A stretch of DNA of 64,000 bases. Source: Neopestalotiopsis rosae. Its lineage: Eukaryota; Ascomycota; Sordariomycetes; Amphisphaeriales; Sporocadaceae. The notes under the pieces were generated by a model. The model saw only the letters and a list, made by a program, of their open reading frames with translations. It did not search any database and was not told where the DNA came from. A program made the translations under genes and the position numbers. How positions within the stretch are numbered: the first letter of the stretch is position 1; every line of letters begins with the position of its first letter. Below are positions 25,655-35,943 of the stretch, piece by piece. The stretch lies in contig JALGAS010000003.1 in NCBI GenBank assembly GCA_023078685.1, positions 1,798,001 through 1,862,000 on the forward strand, read 5' to 3'.

Positions 25655-26287
25655 ATGGCGCCAACAGACTCCTCGTCGCTCCTGAGCGCGCGCTACTACT
25701 ATGGTAATAATGGATACTACGGTCACTCAAACTGGTACTACTATGGTCGCTGGATCTTTGCCGGCGTCGTCATTGTCGCAGTGATCTTCATCTTCTTCCT
25801 GTGGGCGTAAGTGAACCCTCCACCCATGCTTCCTCTCTCAACCCGCGCGCTTAACGCCTTCCCCGGGCGCTTCTTTGTTTTTTTTCCTTGTCGCAAAGCA
25901 CACCGAGAATATAATACATCTGCTAACATTTTCCTCCCCTGCAGTTGCATCAACTCGCGCCGCCGCCGTAAGCGCGGCCTCAAGCCCATGTACGGCACCG
26001 GCTGGATGGCCAACAACCAGCAAGGCTACCAGAACAACCCCCACGGCTACAGCAACGGCTACCAGAACGCGCCGCCCGCCTACGGCGCGCCCCAGGGCCA
26101 GTCGTACCCCATGCAGAACCAGTACACGGGCAACACCTTCAACGCCAACGACGGCTACTACGGCCAGCACGAGGGCATCCAGCAGCCAAAGGACGCGCAC
26201 ACCACCGCCAACGGCAACACCGCTGCGACTGGCGACTACGCTCCTCCCCCCGGCCCGCCGCCGCCCGGTAACAAGCCTGCCTACTAA
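25655..26287 (+). CDS. RCR1-like membrane protein (chitin deposition / Congo red resistance family)
   Basis: Single-pass membrane protein of the Rcr1/Rcr2 type. In yeast Rcr1 acts in the ER/endosomal system, limits chitin deposition and gives Congo red resistance; Rcr2 affects plasma-membrane protein sorting (established). Two exons, 25655–25806 and 25945–26287, give 164 aa. The N-terminus is Tyr-rich (ARYYYGNNGYYGHSNWYYY), followed by one membrane segment (WIFAGVVIVAVIFIFFLWAC, about 33–53) and a basic stop-transfer cluster (NSRRRRKRGLKP). The tail is Pro/Tyr/Gln/Asn-rich with PPAYG and YAPPPGPPPPG, the latter resembling PY motifs that recruit Rsp5-type ubiquitin ligases in yeast Rcr proteins. 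The intron has GTAAGT, a GCTAAC branch site and GCAG acceptor, and splits just after the membrane segment. Confidence 0.8.
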
Positions 26288-28090
26288 GTCTATGTGGTAG
26301 AGAGGTAGTTGGCCGTTAATTGCACTTGATTGTACGATTGGAAACGGGAGAAGAATTGTTTTGTCTTTTTCTTGATGATAGTTGCCATGAATGAAGAAAC
26401 CGATCTGATGGAGAGAGAGTGGATTGGACGGACGGAAACATGGAATGATATACCCCCCACGAACAAGGCACCACAAAAGCTTGACAATCATTAAAGGCGT
26501 TTGAAGTTTTTGACTTTGTATTTCTAACTCTCGAATGGAGCATGGGGAGCATGCGTCTGCATACCGTCTTATAAGAGAGCCCTATACGTAATGATATTTC
26601 TACCTTTTATCACCTGAATTCTTGCTCTTATTTGAATGATGCTGCGACAGAAAAACACCAAACAACATATCGACAACTAGGCGAATCGAACTCGAAGACG
26701 TTTTGAGACTGGCGTCTCGCAGCAAGGACATTATACAATATACTCTATATATAATATGTATAATCATCAAAAAAGAGGTGGAAAAAAAGTTGTGCTCTGA
26801 GAGCCAGTTGGTTTCCAAAGATTGTATATGATGCAATCCGTGCACAGATTTGCATTGCATGTGGCATTTTGAAATGCCAAGTAACAGAAGGCAGGACGAA
26901 TGAGTCCCAGCAGACTGCAGAGAGGCCAAGTAAAGGCTACTGAGAGCCATTATATGTAGGTAGAAAGTCAAGAGTGGCTGCGTATGAGGCCGCCTCCCCG
27001 GGGTCTGCCGTGCGCTCTGTCCGTATAGACTCTGGCTGCGTTTGATTGTGAGCTCTGGTACGTATAGGTTCTGGCTGCTGTCTGAGATCTCGCTTCGGGG
27101 GGAGGTTCACACTTCTGTTGAGCACACATTTCAATTGACAAAGATAGGACTTCGAGCTCGCTTGACATGCCGTGGTTTTCAGGACTTAAAAGTCTTGCGA
27201 GCTAGACCACTCTACCATGAAGGCAGGGAGTGGGTTACCGTTCGGGGAATCGCCAAGGGCTGTATGCTGGCCCCCGAAGGCGAAAGCAGGACGATTTATC
27301 TTCATTTATTAGGTCTTTCCTCTGATCAAGGGGAAATGGGAGGCAACGATGGCTCTTGTTCATGGCTTTGAGTGGCTGGCAGAGTTGCCGAGAATTCGAC
27401 GATGAAGGAAGCTATTTCACTTTGGGAAATAGGTCTCGGAACGGGATAACGCATGTCACTACAACTCGAGCCGCCCGTATGAGTGCCCTTTGGTTGAGCT
27501 ATCATTCTTTTTGATGTTTCTCTAGGGTATGCTAGGCTGCCATTCTTGAGCTTGCTTGAGCTGCGTTTATGATCCCTAGCTTCGCGATTACGGGGACGAC
27601 TTAACGACTATAATAATCCTTCGCCACTGGGCTGAACCATGTATGACTGATTATATTCACTAGTTTCTCTTATATTCTCAGAATTATATGGTCTACCAAT
27701 AACCTACTTAAGACTTTTCAGTTCTGACGACCATTAAGAAGTCTCTTATGATGTCTTTAAGTATTAATATTGACTTTATTACAATAGTGCCTGCTCTTCT
27801 TTAGGTCAGACGCTATATCTCCCGCGCGCACACTACTCATAAGCAATTATACAGTCCTACTATACCATTTCATTGTAGACACTTGTGACTCTGCTTTCGA
27901 ATCTTAATTATTGATCAAGTTGATAGGTTCCAAAATCTTTCTTGTATCTCTCGCATTTCTTTGTAAATGTTCCGTGGAAGAAGATACATTAGTTGGATCA
28001 AGTCCATGCCTGGAACATGGCTCATCTAAGTATGTAATTTGCAGCAACTCCTAATCACATTCTTATGATCATAGTCATATCTCATCTTTC
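26288..28090. other. Gene-free, increasingly AT-rich region
   Basis: Holds the 3' UTR of the RCR1-like gene, then an AT-rich stretch (about 27500–28090) with no ORF of note. It leads directly into the minisatellite block. A segment near 27147–27226 looks superficially like part of a minus-strand tRNA but does not close a cloverleaf. Confidence 0.45.
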
Positions 28091-28091
28091 A

Positions 28092-28425
28092 TTCTGGGCA
28101 AGTACCTCGCGGCTAATCCCGTCTTCTGATATTTGGCAATTACCTCGTCGCCAATATCCTGAACTTATTATTGGCAATTGCCTTGCCATTGACGTTCTCT
28201 GTTCACAATTGGCAACTGCCTCGTCGCCATGATCCTTTATCGACTATTGGCAACTACCTCGTCGCCATAATACTTTATCGACAATTGGCAATTACCTCGT
28301 CGCCGACACTCTCTACTTACTATAGGCAATTGCCTCGCCTCTGACATCTTATATTCATTATACGTAATTGCCTCATCGTCGACATCCTCTTGTTATAGTA
28401 GACAGTTACCTCGTCGCTCATATTC
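28092..28425. repeat. Minisatellite A, about 45-bp unit, about 8–9 degenerate copies
   Basis: Each unit carries a core like GGCAATTACCTCGTCGCC followed by about 27 less conserved bases ending ATCCT/CTCTC and TTAT/TTAC. Unit-to-unit divergence is high, so this is an old array. Seen directly. The spacers are not unique, which speaks against CRISPR. Confidence 0.85.
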
Positions 28426-28492
28426 TCTTCTTGTAGTAGTGAATTACCTCATTGTGAGTATTCCTATGATTCACGTCTTTGTTGATACCACC

Positions 28493-29037
28493 ATATTCAC
28501 GATGTCCGTCCGCAAGCCAACCTACCGGTCGCAGTTCAAGGAGTACCTTTTCAAATCGACATCGTCGAAGAATTTCACGATACCCGTCCACAAGCCAACC
28601 TACCTGTCGCAACCCAGGGAGTACCTTCTCAAGTCAAGATCGCTAAAGAACTTCACGATACCCGTCCACGAGCCAACCTACCGGTCGTACTCCAAAGGGG
28701 CCCATTATGTCGGTTCTCATACCTTCACGATGCCCGTCCATAGGCCAGCCTACCTGTCGCTCTTCCGAGGGGGCCTCCCACGTCGGCACTTACACACTCA
28801 CGATACCCGTCCGCAAGCCAACCTACCCGTCGCGGTCCAAGAAGTCCCTCGTCGCCACCGTCTTCACGATCATCGTCCTTAGACCAGCCTACCTGTCGCC
28901 CTTCGAGGGGGTCTCAGCCTCAGATCCACGGCTCCAAAGCACTCCACAATGGCTGTCAGCTGACCAGCCTACCGGTCGCATCCCCGCAAGGGCCGTGTTT
29001 CAGACCCACGACTCCAAAGAATCTCACGATGGCTGCT
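28493..29037. repeat. Minisatellite B, about 70–80-bp unit, about 7 copies
   Basis: Units share TTCACGATACCCGTCC, then an AAGCCAACCTACCGGTCGC-like core and a variable CAAGGAGTACCTTCTCAA part. Cores recur near 28497, 28576, 28655, 28727, 28799, 28864 and 28960. The array reads open in one frame for 147 codons (28439–28882) as a Thr/Pro/Tyr-rich repeat; I take that as a by-product, not a gene. Confidence 0.85.
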
Positions 29038-29136
29038 GACTGGTCAAACTCCCTGTCGACTGGCCAAGCTACCTTTCGACTGGCCAAGCTACCTTTCGAC
29101 TGGCCAAGCTGCCTGTCGACTGGCCAGGCTGCCTGT
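29038..29136. repeat. Minisatellite C, 20-bp unit, 5 copies
   Basis: Five head-to-tail units of GACTGGCCAAGCTACCTTTC type; the first and last are the most divergent. It abuts minisatellite B and shares its CTACC/CTGTCG words, so it may be a collapsed derivative of it. Confidence 0.9.
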
Positions 29137-29330
29137 ACCCTTACGGGGCCCTGCAGAATCTGGACAATCTAGAAAAGCGGAACCTAGCCAGTTTGAACAA
29201 TCACAATTTGAGGCTATCGTGGGACCAGATCTTTGCTTGTGATTATTCCGTTTCCACCAGCCCCAAGATCTTTATCTATTAAACTTCCCACACATCTAGA
29301 TTTTTCCACACATCACCTTTACTTCAACTT

Positions 29331-29444
29331 CCATCACTCTTCTACAGATCCATCACTCTTCTACAGATCCATCACTCTTCTACAGATCCATCACTCTTCT
29401 ACAGATCCATCACTCTTCTACAGATCCATCACTCTTCTGCAACT
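29331..29444. repeat. Minisatellite D, 19-bp unit, 6 copies
   Basis: Six units of CCATCACTCTTCTACAGAT; the first five are identical and the last differs at three or four positions. The perfect copies suggest recent expansion. It lies in a CT-rich stretch that continues to about 30300. Confidence 0.95.
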
Positions 29445-30950
29445 CCGTCACTCAACAGGCCTCCGAGAAGCAGATACTCAACTATCCATCGTATCAGAGG
29501 ACCATGGTCCATCGCGATCGCCAGGAAGTTTCTTCATCACGTCGCCATCGAGAAGTCCTTTCGTCAACAACAACCGTGGACCGCAAGCAACTCACCCGAC
29601 CGCGAGAGCCTCAGTAAGTAATTTTGCGCATTGTTTTCTTAATTCCAGAGGCCTTCTGCCTTACAACTTGCCTGTTCTACCACAGTGGGGCCCTCCAGCG
29701 TCTGATTTCACTCGTCTTATGGAGCTTGGTTCGTCCCGACACCCTCTGAGCCTGATTCTTCTCTCTACCCGACTCTCTCTTCCAGACCTAACAATCATCT
29801 CTGCCTTTCGCGTTTGTCTTCTCTACTTGAGCCCCTCCATCCTACTCTTACCATCACCCCGCCCTTCCCTCTCTTCAACTCATCACACACCTTCCTCCAT
29901 CAAACACTTCTCTCAGTGGCTCTTCCAACCAGGACCACTTCGCTTCTTCATCATCTTCTATCTTCCAAGTTCTTGTGCCTTCCATCAAATTGTTCCATCG
30001 GTACCTTCCTCCCTTCAGTAGGTCAGAGTTCCATCAGAGATGCCGTCGCGCGGGGGTAATCTGCTTGCTTGGTTCATGACTCATACCACCCATCACACCT
30101 TTCCGTCACACCTTTTCATCACCTACTTGACGTTCAACAACTCCAAATCATCAAGTCACATTCGTCCCTTGTCAAGAAACCGTCCCTTCCTCGCGTGCCC
30201 GTCCAATCTCACTTTCCTTCAAGTCCTACAACTTTCGTCGGATTTCACAACTTGCTGGAGTTGTTGGTGATCAAATTCCATCCTCGACGTAAAGAGTAGT
30301 CACGCAAGCCACCTCTGCTTGAGACGAATCGAATCGTCCCATTCCATCCTTCATCCTCATTTCACAATCTCTTTGATGGCTCTCCTGGAGCGACGACCAT
30401 GGAACCCATCGTGGGTGATACTGACCACGCGAGTCTTCAACAGTCAAGGTGAGCTACCATCACCGCCAAGTTGCCATCGCATCTTGAGCCGCCAAAATGA
30501 TCTCGCGAAGTCTGTGGTAGGACCAGAGGTCAGAGATACCTTTATCTTCTTCACACGTAAGTAATTCTCCATCTTCCCTTCCTGTGTTGGCAACCATCCA
30601 AGAGCCATGCATTGGACCTAGTCTTGTCAGCTTCTCAATCTGACTGTTTTGCATTTCGGCCATGACCGCAATATAGAATCATCACTAACACTACTTCTTG
30701 AGCAGCGAACACATCTCCACCAAGACTCCACGAAATGCCTTCAACAATGGCAAAGAAGACTTCGATACCCGCAGACAAGGCAGTTTTGCAAAAGGTCACA
30801 CACATCATCTGCTTTGTCCTGAGTCAGCTCTACTAGGACGCAATTCCCTGCCCCAGTACAGCAGACACCATCACAACACTTGTGCAATCCCAGTGCACGG
30901 CTACCCTCGCTAGTAAGTACGGTCAACCTGGATTTTCATCACAGTGAGTC
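29445..30950. other. CT-rich stretch with intron-like signals but no clear gene
   Basis: Between minisatellites D and E. One frame is open from 29233 to 30021 (262 codons) but encodes Ser/Leu/His/Phe-rich low-complexity sequence. Spliceosomal-looking donors (GTAAGT at about 29614, 30559 and 30914) and a plausible acceptor (TTGAGCAG, about 30705) bracket short coding-like pieces, for example 30734–30912, which reads on with one internal stop. Possibly decayed gene fragments; nothing recognised. Confidence 0.35.
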
Positions 30951-30959
30951 CACTTCTTT

Positions 30960-31560
30960 ATTGTCGTTCTCTCGCTTTCGAGTTTAACGTTGTCGTTTTC
31001 TCGATTTCCTTTCCTACCATGGTCGTTCTCTCGAATTCGATTTCTGTATGGTCGTTCTCTCGATTACCGGTATCGTTCTCTCGAGTCCGATTTCTGTATG
31101 GTCGTTCTCTCGATTACTGTGATCGTTCTCTCGAATACCGTGATCGTTCTCTCGAGTCCGATTTCTTCATGGTCGTTCTTTTGAATCCGATTCACATATG
31201 GTCACTTCGTCACTTCGTCTTTACACATTGGTATTCCCTCTCTTTCAATTCACATAAGGCCACTTCATCACTTCCTTTTCACAATGGTTATTCTCTGGAC
31301 TTTTATGTATACATGGTCGTTCCCTCGCATCCGATTCACATATGGTTGTTCTCTCGACTTTTGTTTATATATGGTTATTTCATCGCTCCCAATTCACACA
31401 TTGTTGTTCTCCTGCTTCCACCATACATATTATTATTCTTTCCGTTCCTCTCTCCATATGGTTACTTGATGATTAGTTCCTCTCTACAATCGTTGTTCTC
31501 TCGATTTCGACCTACACGTGGTTGTTCTCTCGACTTCTTTCTAAACATGGTCATCTTCTT
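30960..31560. repeat. Minisatellite E, GTCGTTCTCTCG-based array
   Basis: About 15–18 irregularly spaced copies of a GTCGTTCTCTCGA core, most followed by TTC/TCCGATTTC…TATG, with spacing 25–45 bp. Strong strand bias (pyrimidine-rich + strand). The right part (31200–31560) is more diverged. Confidence 0.85.
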
Positions 31561-31900
31561 ATTTCCTCTCTGCATGGTACCAATGGGTTTTCCCTCGCGC
31601 TTTATGCGAGAAAAGTTTTAAGCTGTTTTTCATCTTCCATAAAGTGTTTTATAAAATCGGACTCGCTGACGCTGTGTCTCTATAGGAGCCCGCCAACTTT
31701 GAGATCTACGATACGACAGACACGAGATCGAGATAGCCGCCGCCCGCTTGCCTCCACTGGCTCAGACTATACATACTACAGCAGCAAAGAAACCCTTGGC
31801 CAGTCGACTCGACGCCCCCTGCCGACTTTACGCCTCAGTATTTGTCGGCCTGCTTGCTGTGCTCATTTCACCAGCGCAACGAGGCATACCAAGAAAACAC

Positions 31901-31932
31901 AAAAAAAAAAAAAAAAAGAAGAAGAAGAACAC
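31901..31932 (+). repeat. A-rich tract (17 A, then GAA repeats)
   Basis: Seventeen consecutive A followed by GAAGAAGAAGAA. One of four A-rich tracts on the + strand of the mosaic; the others are 35101–35122, 36933–36963 and 39924–39952. Confidence 0.9.
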
Positions 31933-32273
31933 TGAATTCAGTGCCGCTATTTGTTTGTCCAATCTGGCATGGGCAGCCTCTCAGACTCAAGGACCGTCAG
32001 ACAAAGCCAAGAGCTTCAAGAGTTCCCACAAGACCCAGAGTATCCTGCACTCTGGTGAGTGGCGACAGTGGCACCGTGGTCTCCATGAGAGCCACCCCTT
32101 CGTCTTTGGCTCAATCCTCCCAAGGCCGCGCCGTTCGCGAGCAATCATCTTCCATCCAACCTGAGCGCTCACTGAGCCTCCTAAGACTTCCAATGCAACT
32201 CCTACCGACCTTCATGATGAGTCACATCGTCTAGTGGCTTTCCTGGACGGGACTTAACGAGCCTATGGCTCAG

Positions 32274-32495
32274 CCGACAGCCTCGCTTCTGCTCTGGCTG
32301 TTGAAAATGCGTGGGAGACTCACGACCACGAAGATGCGTTCTTCAAGGCGTTGAAGGAAGAATATCAAAAGTCAGGCAACCCGGCCCTGAAGCCTCTCAT
32401 CAGCGTGGTAAAGACTACGGCAGTCTTCCGGGACGCCCCAAGACTTCGTCACAGACGTCTTCTCTCTGGTCCTGGCACCTTCGCGCCTGCTATGG
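32274..32495 (+). pseudogene. Unrecognised coding-like fragment, ends at an intron-like donor
   Basis: One frame reads through an acidic/basic helical-looking stretch (ALAVENAWETHDHEDAFFKA, then LKEEYQKSGNPALKPLISVV). A GTATGT donor follows at about 32496 with a possible acceptor near 32730. No domain recognised. No start codon in the frame; treated as a fragment. Confidence 0.4.
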
Positions 32496-32741
32496 TATGT
32501 TTTCTTTTACTTTTGTTCTTCCCATCTGGTCTCAACCGTCTCATGTATGATCGATGTCGCTGTTCTCTCATTATTCATCTCATCCTATTTCGTCCAAAGT
32601 TCCCTTGCTTCACATACTTGTTCGACCTGATGAATTGACTCCGTCATAAAGTCATGATCGGAGATCTCCTTCTTTTCTCATGGGCACTCATGCTTACCAG
32701 CAACATGCGCTGATTTTCTTCTTTTATTCAGGCAACATCTC

Positions 32742-33216
32742 ATGAAGCTTGCAAAGCGCATCCAGCCGGATGCCTCGTTCCGCGGTCCATACCGCAAGGG
32801 CTCAGTGGAGCCAGCCACTCCGACACAGGATATGAAGAAGGATGAGGGGGAAGAAGGCTTGCCGGTTGCCGTCAGCGGCCACGGTAAGCGCGGTGGTCGA
32901 GGCTCTCGTGGTGGACGGCCCCGTGGCCAAGTCGGGTCGAGCTCTGCTCCCCCCCTACTCCCCTCGAGGCCTCTCTTTGCTGGCCATTGGCCGCACCGAC
33001 TGCAAATGCTCCTCAGCAGCCTGTTGCTGCTGAGCCTTCGTCCTTCGCAGTCGCCTTTGAGGACGCCATGGAAGAGTGGATGCAGGAGCAGGTCCGCGTC
33101 GAGGCAGCCGAGGACATGCAAATGATGAACGTGTTCAAGGCATACGAGCGTGCCAAGGCACCTCCCAACATCGATACACCCAGTGGCGGCCGGCGACTTC
33201 TTGAGAACATGATCCC
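32742..33216 (+). pseudogene. RG-rich fragment interrupted by a hairpin
   Basis: Reads MKLAKRIQPDASFRGPYRKG and later an RGG-like run (GKRGGRGSRGGRPRGQ) up to the hairpin at 32934. After the hairpin the frame changes and a different acidic piece continues (FAVAFEDAMEEWMQEQVRVE). A similar RG run ends in the same way at the hairpin at 35816, so these are duplicated left flanks. Function unknown. Confidence 0.5.
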
Positions 33217-33381
33217 TGCCCAGTGCTTATACACGGATGATCGAGGAGACTGTGGCAGAAGGTCCAGCTGCTCTTCAACAAGCGTTGTCCACGCACATCG
33301 CTATGCTGGCATACAACTCTCACATCCAAGCAGCCATTGACAGTAACCACGCCCAGTCCCAGAGAATATCGCTGATATGTT

Positions 33382-33403
33382 GGGCGCTCCATCGGAGCCC
33401 CCC
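33382..33403 (+). repeat. Hairpin element, GCTCC/GGAGC stem variant
   Basis: GGG, then C, stem GCTCC, loop ATC, stem GGAGC and five C. The stem has reversed polarity relative to the common GAGC/GCTC type but keeps five pairs. It is followed 7 nt later by a second small hairpin (GGTG–TCCG–CACC, 33411–33422). Confidence 0.75.
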
Positions 33404-33410
33404 TTTGGCT

Positions 33411-34572
33411 GGTGTCCGCACCGCTCCCTGCCACTTCGGCAGTCATCAGGGTTGAGCAAATGCTCCCCCTTGGGCATGGAAGCAGTCTTGAAAACTGGCA
33501 CAGCATCACGCGCAGCGGGCTGGACTTCAAGGTCGTCAAAAACGGCCGAGCCTACGGTAACGGCGTTTATCTTGCCAAACAATTTCACACGAGCTTGGGA
33601 TACTCAAACCGGCACGGAAGATTCGCGGCCATTAGTACGTCGTCGTCGGTCAGTGCATCACCCACAGGCAACAGGACTGTACAGCGTGACCTCTTCGGGT
33701 TTGAACTTCGGTTCCCCCCTTCCATGGCTCACAACAATGAGCTGGCGCTCGTCGATCTACAAGAGAAATCTGCGCCAAGGAGAACGGACCAGATGCATTG
33801 TATCTGTCAATGCAGGATCCAAAAATTGATCTCAAACTCCAGCGCAAAGCTTCCAGGCACCACTTCACCAACTTCGACTTTTACGACGCTGTCTTCACCG
33901 TGAGACAGGAGGCCTATGCCCTCATCGACGAAGATGTGTGGGTTGAGCATTGCTCCCCCTCGGCCAGGTGTTCACACCGCCCCAGAAGTCATGGTGAGCT
34001 GTCGCCTGTCGACTTCACCAGCTTCGACTTCTACGACGCTGTGTTCACAGTAAGACAGGAAGTCTATGCCCTAATCGACGAAGATGGGTGGGTTGAGCAT
34101 TGCTCCCCCTCGGCTCAAACTGCAGGTGTGCCTGCACATTGACGAGAACCAATGGGTCGACGCACTCTGCCACGTTGCACCCTGGTCGACCCCTGGAAGA
34201 TATCATTATCTACCAAGATGGTGTCTCGGAGGAACAATTCATGCAGGTCCTCGAAAAGGCACCATCACCGCAGCTACCATCACGCCCCTGCTAGAGGCCA
34301 TCATGGGCCAACAGCAGCAGAAGCAGCGGCAGCAACCGTGAACCGACAGCCGCGGTCTTCTACCAAATCAACAGCGCAGCCAGACCCTCCTCTCCGTCGC
34401 CGATACTGCTGCTAGCCCTGAGCCCGTTCGCCTCTCACAAGTCATTGAGACGGATGAGACTACGCTCAGACAAGGCACTGCTCCCCTCGGTCGAGAAGAC
34501 GGACTTCCGACCTGAGACCCTGGACCACTTGACACTACCTCAGTTGGTTTCCCCCGGCCAGGTGTTCGCACC
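33411..34572 (+). repeat. Second small hairpin motif, GGTG–loop–CACC, four copies
   Basis: Copies at 33411–33422 (loop TCCG), 33967–33978 (loop TTCA), 34121–34136 (stem TGCAGG/CCTGCA, loop TGTG) and 34561–34572 (loop TTCG). Three of them lie 6–12 bases after a member of the main family. Flanks of the second and fourth are homologous (GGCCA before, GCCCCAGAA after). Confidence 0.7.
33470..33810 (+). pseudogene. PARP catalytic-domain fragment
   Basis: The peptide GHGSSLENWHSITRSGLDF, then NGRAYGNGVYLAKQFHTSLGYS, matches the NAD-binding core of poly/mono-ADP-ribosyltransferases, closest in my judgement to the PARP6/8/16 type, which in fungi is also found fused to a ubiquitin-conjugating-like domain. 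His of HGS and the YxxxxxxxxYS region are present; the third catalytic residue was not located. The left side starts at a hairpin (33449–33469) with no N-terminal domain. The right side runs NNELALVDL and then loses the family. A related NNELWLVDF piece occurs near 34607. Too short for an enzyme; a fragment or pseudogene. Confidence 0.7.
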
Positions 34573-34720
34573 GCCCCAGAAATTGTGATGAGCAGATCAG
34601 ACCAACAATGAGCTGTGGCTTGTCGACTTCACCAGCTTCGACTTTTACGACGCTGTCTTTACAGTAAGACAGTAGGTCTATCTTCTCATCAAGGTGTGTG
34701 GGTTGAGCATTGCTCCCCCT
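33862..34720 (+). repeat. Triplicated segment (FDFYDAVFTVRQE) each copy ending in a hairpin
   Basis: Three copies of about 80–100 bp encoding FTNFDFYDAVFTVRQEAYAL, or close variants, end at 33960, 34109 and 34720, each exactly at a hairpin. The first two continue LIDED before it; the third has an in-frame TAG and a small deletion. Right of the hairpins the three copies differ. Copies two and three also share the upstream GGTG–CACC hairpin and CTGTCG/CTTGTCG words. Confidence 0.8.
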
Positions 34721-35100
34721 GGATGGTCCGCCTGGAAAGGCGCCGGCCCGTATACCCGCGAGAGAAGCACTATAAGACCACGACCGGAGACGGAAACGAC
34801 TTCAATGAGACACCATGGGTTGAGCACTGCTCCCCCGGGCCAGAGCCGAGGATGTGTCTGATCATATCCTCACCGATTCGAGTCCTTCCGGAAATAATGT
34901 CTTCACTCCCTCCGCAACCGACGAGAGGCTTCTTGAATGATGACATGGACACTCCTTCGACCTCAGAGTGCGAAGTGGGTTGAGCACTGCTCCCCCAAGG
35001 TCTTGAGTCAGGTGACATTTGTAAGTTGTCCACTATCCATTTTGTTGCTACCATTTGTCCGTATGATCATTGCTAATACTTGTTCTGACAGCAATCCATC

Positions 35101-35122
35101 AAAAAAAAAAAAAAAAAAAAAA
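35101..35122 (+). repeat. Poly-A tract, 22 A
   Basis: Uninterrupted run of 22 A a few bases after an intron-like acceptor (TGACAG, about 35086–35091) and 15 bases before the duplicated segment at 35138. Confidence 0.95.
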
Positions 35123-35137
35123 CACCACCAGACATTC

Positions 35138-35310
35138 TTGAGCTACACACAAGCCCAGCCGACAATATCGACGCCGACTTCGTAAGCCAGGTGGGAGCTA
35201 ACGATATCTTTGCATTATCGGAAGACAGCTATGAGGAGGGTGAGCCTGGTCATATCCTCGCCGATCCCAGCCCATCTCGCAATGGTGTCTCTAACGACGA
35301 GAATGAGAGA
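35138..35310 (+). repeat. Duplicated segment, partner at 39578–39730
   Basis: Encodes ELHTSPADNIDADF and GANDIFALSEDSYEEGEPGH; the partner at 39578–39730 encodes ELHTNPADTIDADF and GANNIFALSEDSQEEGEPDH. Nucleotide identity is about 85% by eye. In the partner the segment follows an ATG-led Lys/Pro-rich piece (MPKRKPLELEPGDDYVDNPL, from 39493). Here that piece is missing and a 22-A tract (35101–35122) stands shortly before the segment. Confidence 0.8.
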
Positions 35311-35617
35311 CTACTCAATCCCCAGTCGTATGGGCCAAGACTCGGAGCGGCCCCTGTGATGCACTCCCCTATTTCAGGTCTCATAAAGGAGGTAACTATC
35401 ATATCGACCATGTGACACGAGGGCTTTTGCTTGACTCCGACGGCTCGCCGAGAGACTACATGGATTCATGGCAGGCCGATCTTTGACCAAGTGGCAGATC
35501 ACTCCTGGTGCCCTTGCCACTCCCATCGACAATGCCAACGTGCATCTTCGCGCCCGCAACCAGACATCAGCCGTCGTCTCCGCCGCCATGAGCGAGGGTG
35601 TCTTGGACGCCTAACAC

Positions 35618-35637
35618 GGGTTGGGCATTGCCCCCCC
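35618..35637 (+). repeat. Hairpin element, GGGC/GCCC stem variant
   Basis: GGGTT, stem GGGC, loop ATT, stem GCCC, four C. The A–T pair of the common stem is replaced by G–C in both arms, a compensatory double change. Confidence 0.85.
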
Positions 35638-35881
35638 TTCAACTCTGAAAGCGATCCCTTCGTGCAGCTGAACCAACAGCTTGTACAAGATAGACGAGGA
35701 AGACAAGGAAGACGAGGAACAGGAGGAAGACGAGAACAACTCTCCTGTTGCTACAAGCGGTCACACCACACGCGGTGCCCGTGGTTCCCGCAGTGGCCGG
35801 CCTCGTGGCCAAGTCGGGTCGAGCTCTGCTCCCCCCCGTGGTGCTTGAGGGCTCTTCATGCTGGCCACTGGCCGCACCATT

Positions 35882-35943
35882 GTCATAGACTTGGAAGAGT
35901 ACTTCACAGTCTTCTCGGTGAAGTACTCTTCCAAGTCTATGAC
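35882..35943. repeat. Perfect 26-bp inverted repeat with 10-bp loop
   Basis: Left arm 35882–35907, loop 35908–35917, right arm 35918–35943, no mismatch in 26 pairs. The left arm begins GTCATAGACTTGGAAGAGTA. It is coding-like on both strands because of its symmetry (IDLEEYFT). It sits 45 bases after a hairpin and directly before the oxygenase fragment, and is unrelated in sequence to the hairpin family. Confidence 0.95.

Noticed and set aside
27147..27226. Minus-strand tRNA-like stretch (GTGGTCTAGCTCGCAAGACT and a TTCGA-like word)
   Set aside because: D-loop-like words are present but the anticodon stem mispairs and no acceptor stem closes; not a supportable tRNA gene.
28092..28425. Possible CRISPR array (regular 45-bp repeats)
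   Set aside because: Spacers are degenerate copies of each other, repeats are not palindromic, the genome is eukaryotic and no cas genes are near.
28439..28882. 147-codon ORF with repeated KPTYRS/KPTYLS units
   Set aside because: It is the translation of minisatellite B; frame continuity follows from unit lengths and is lost downstream.
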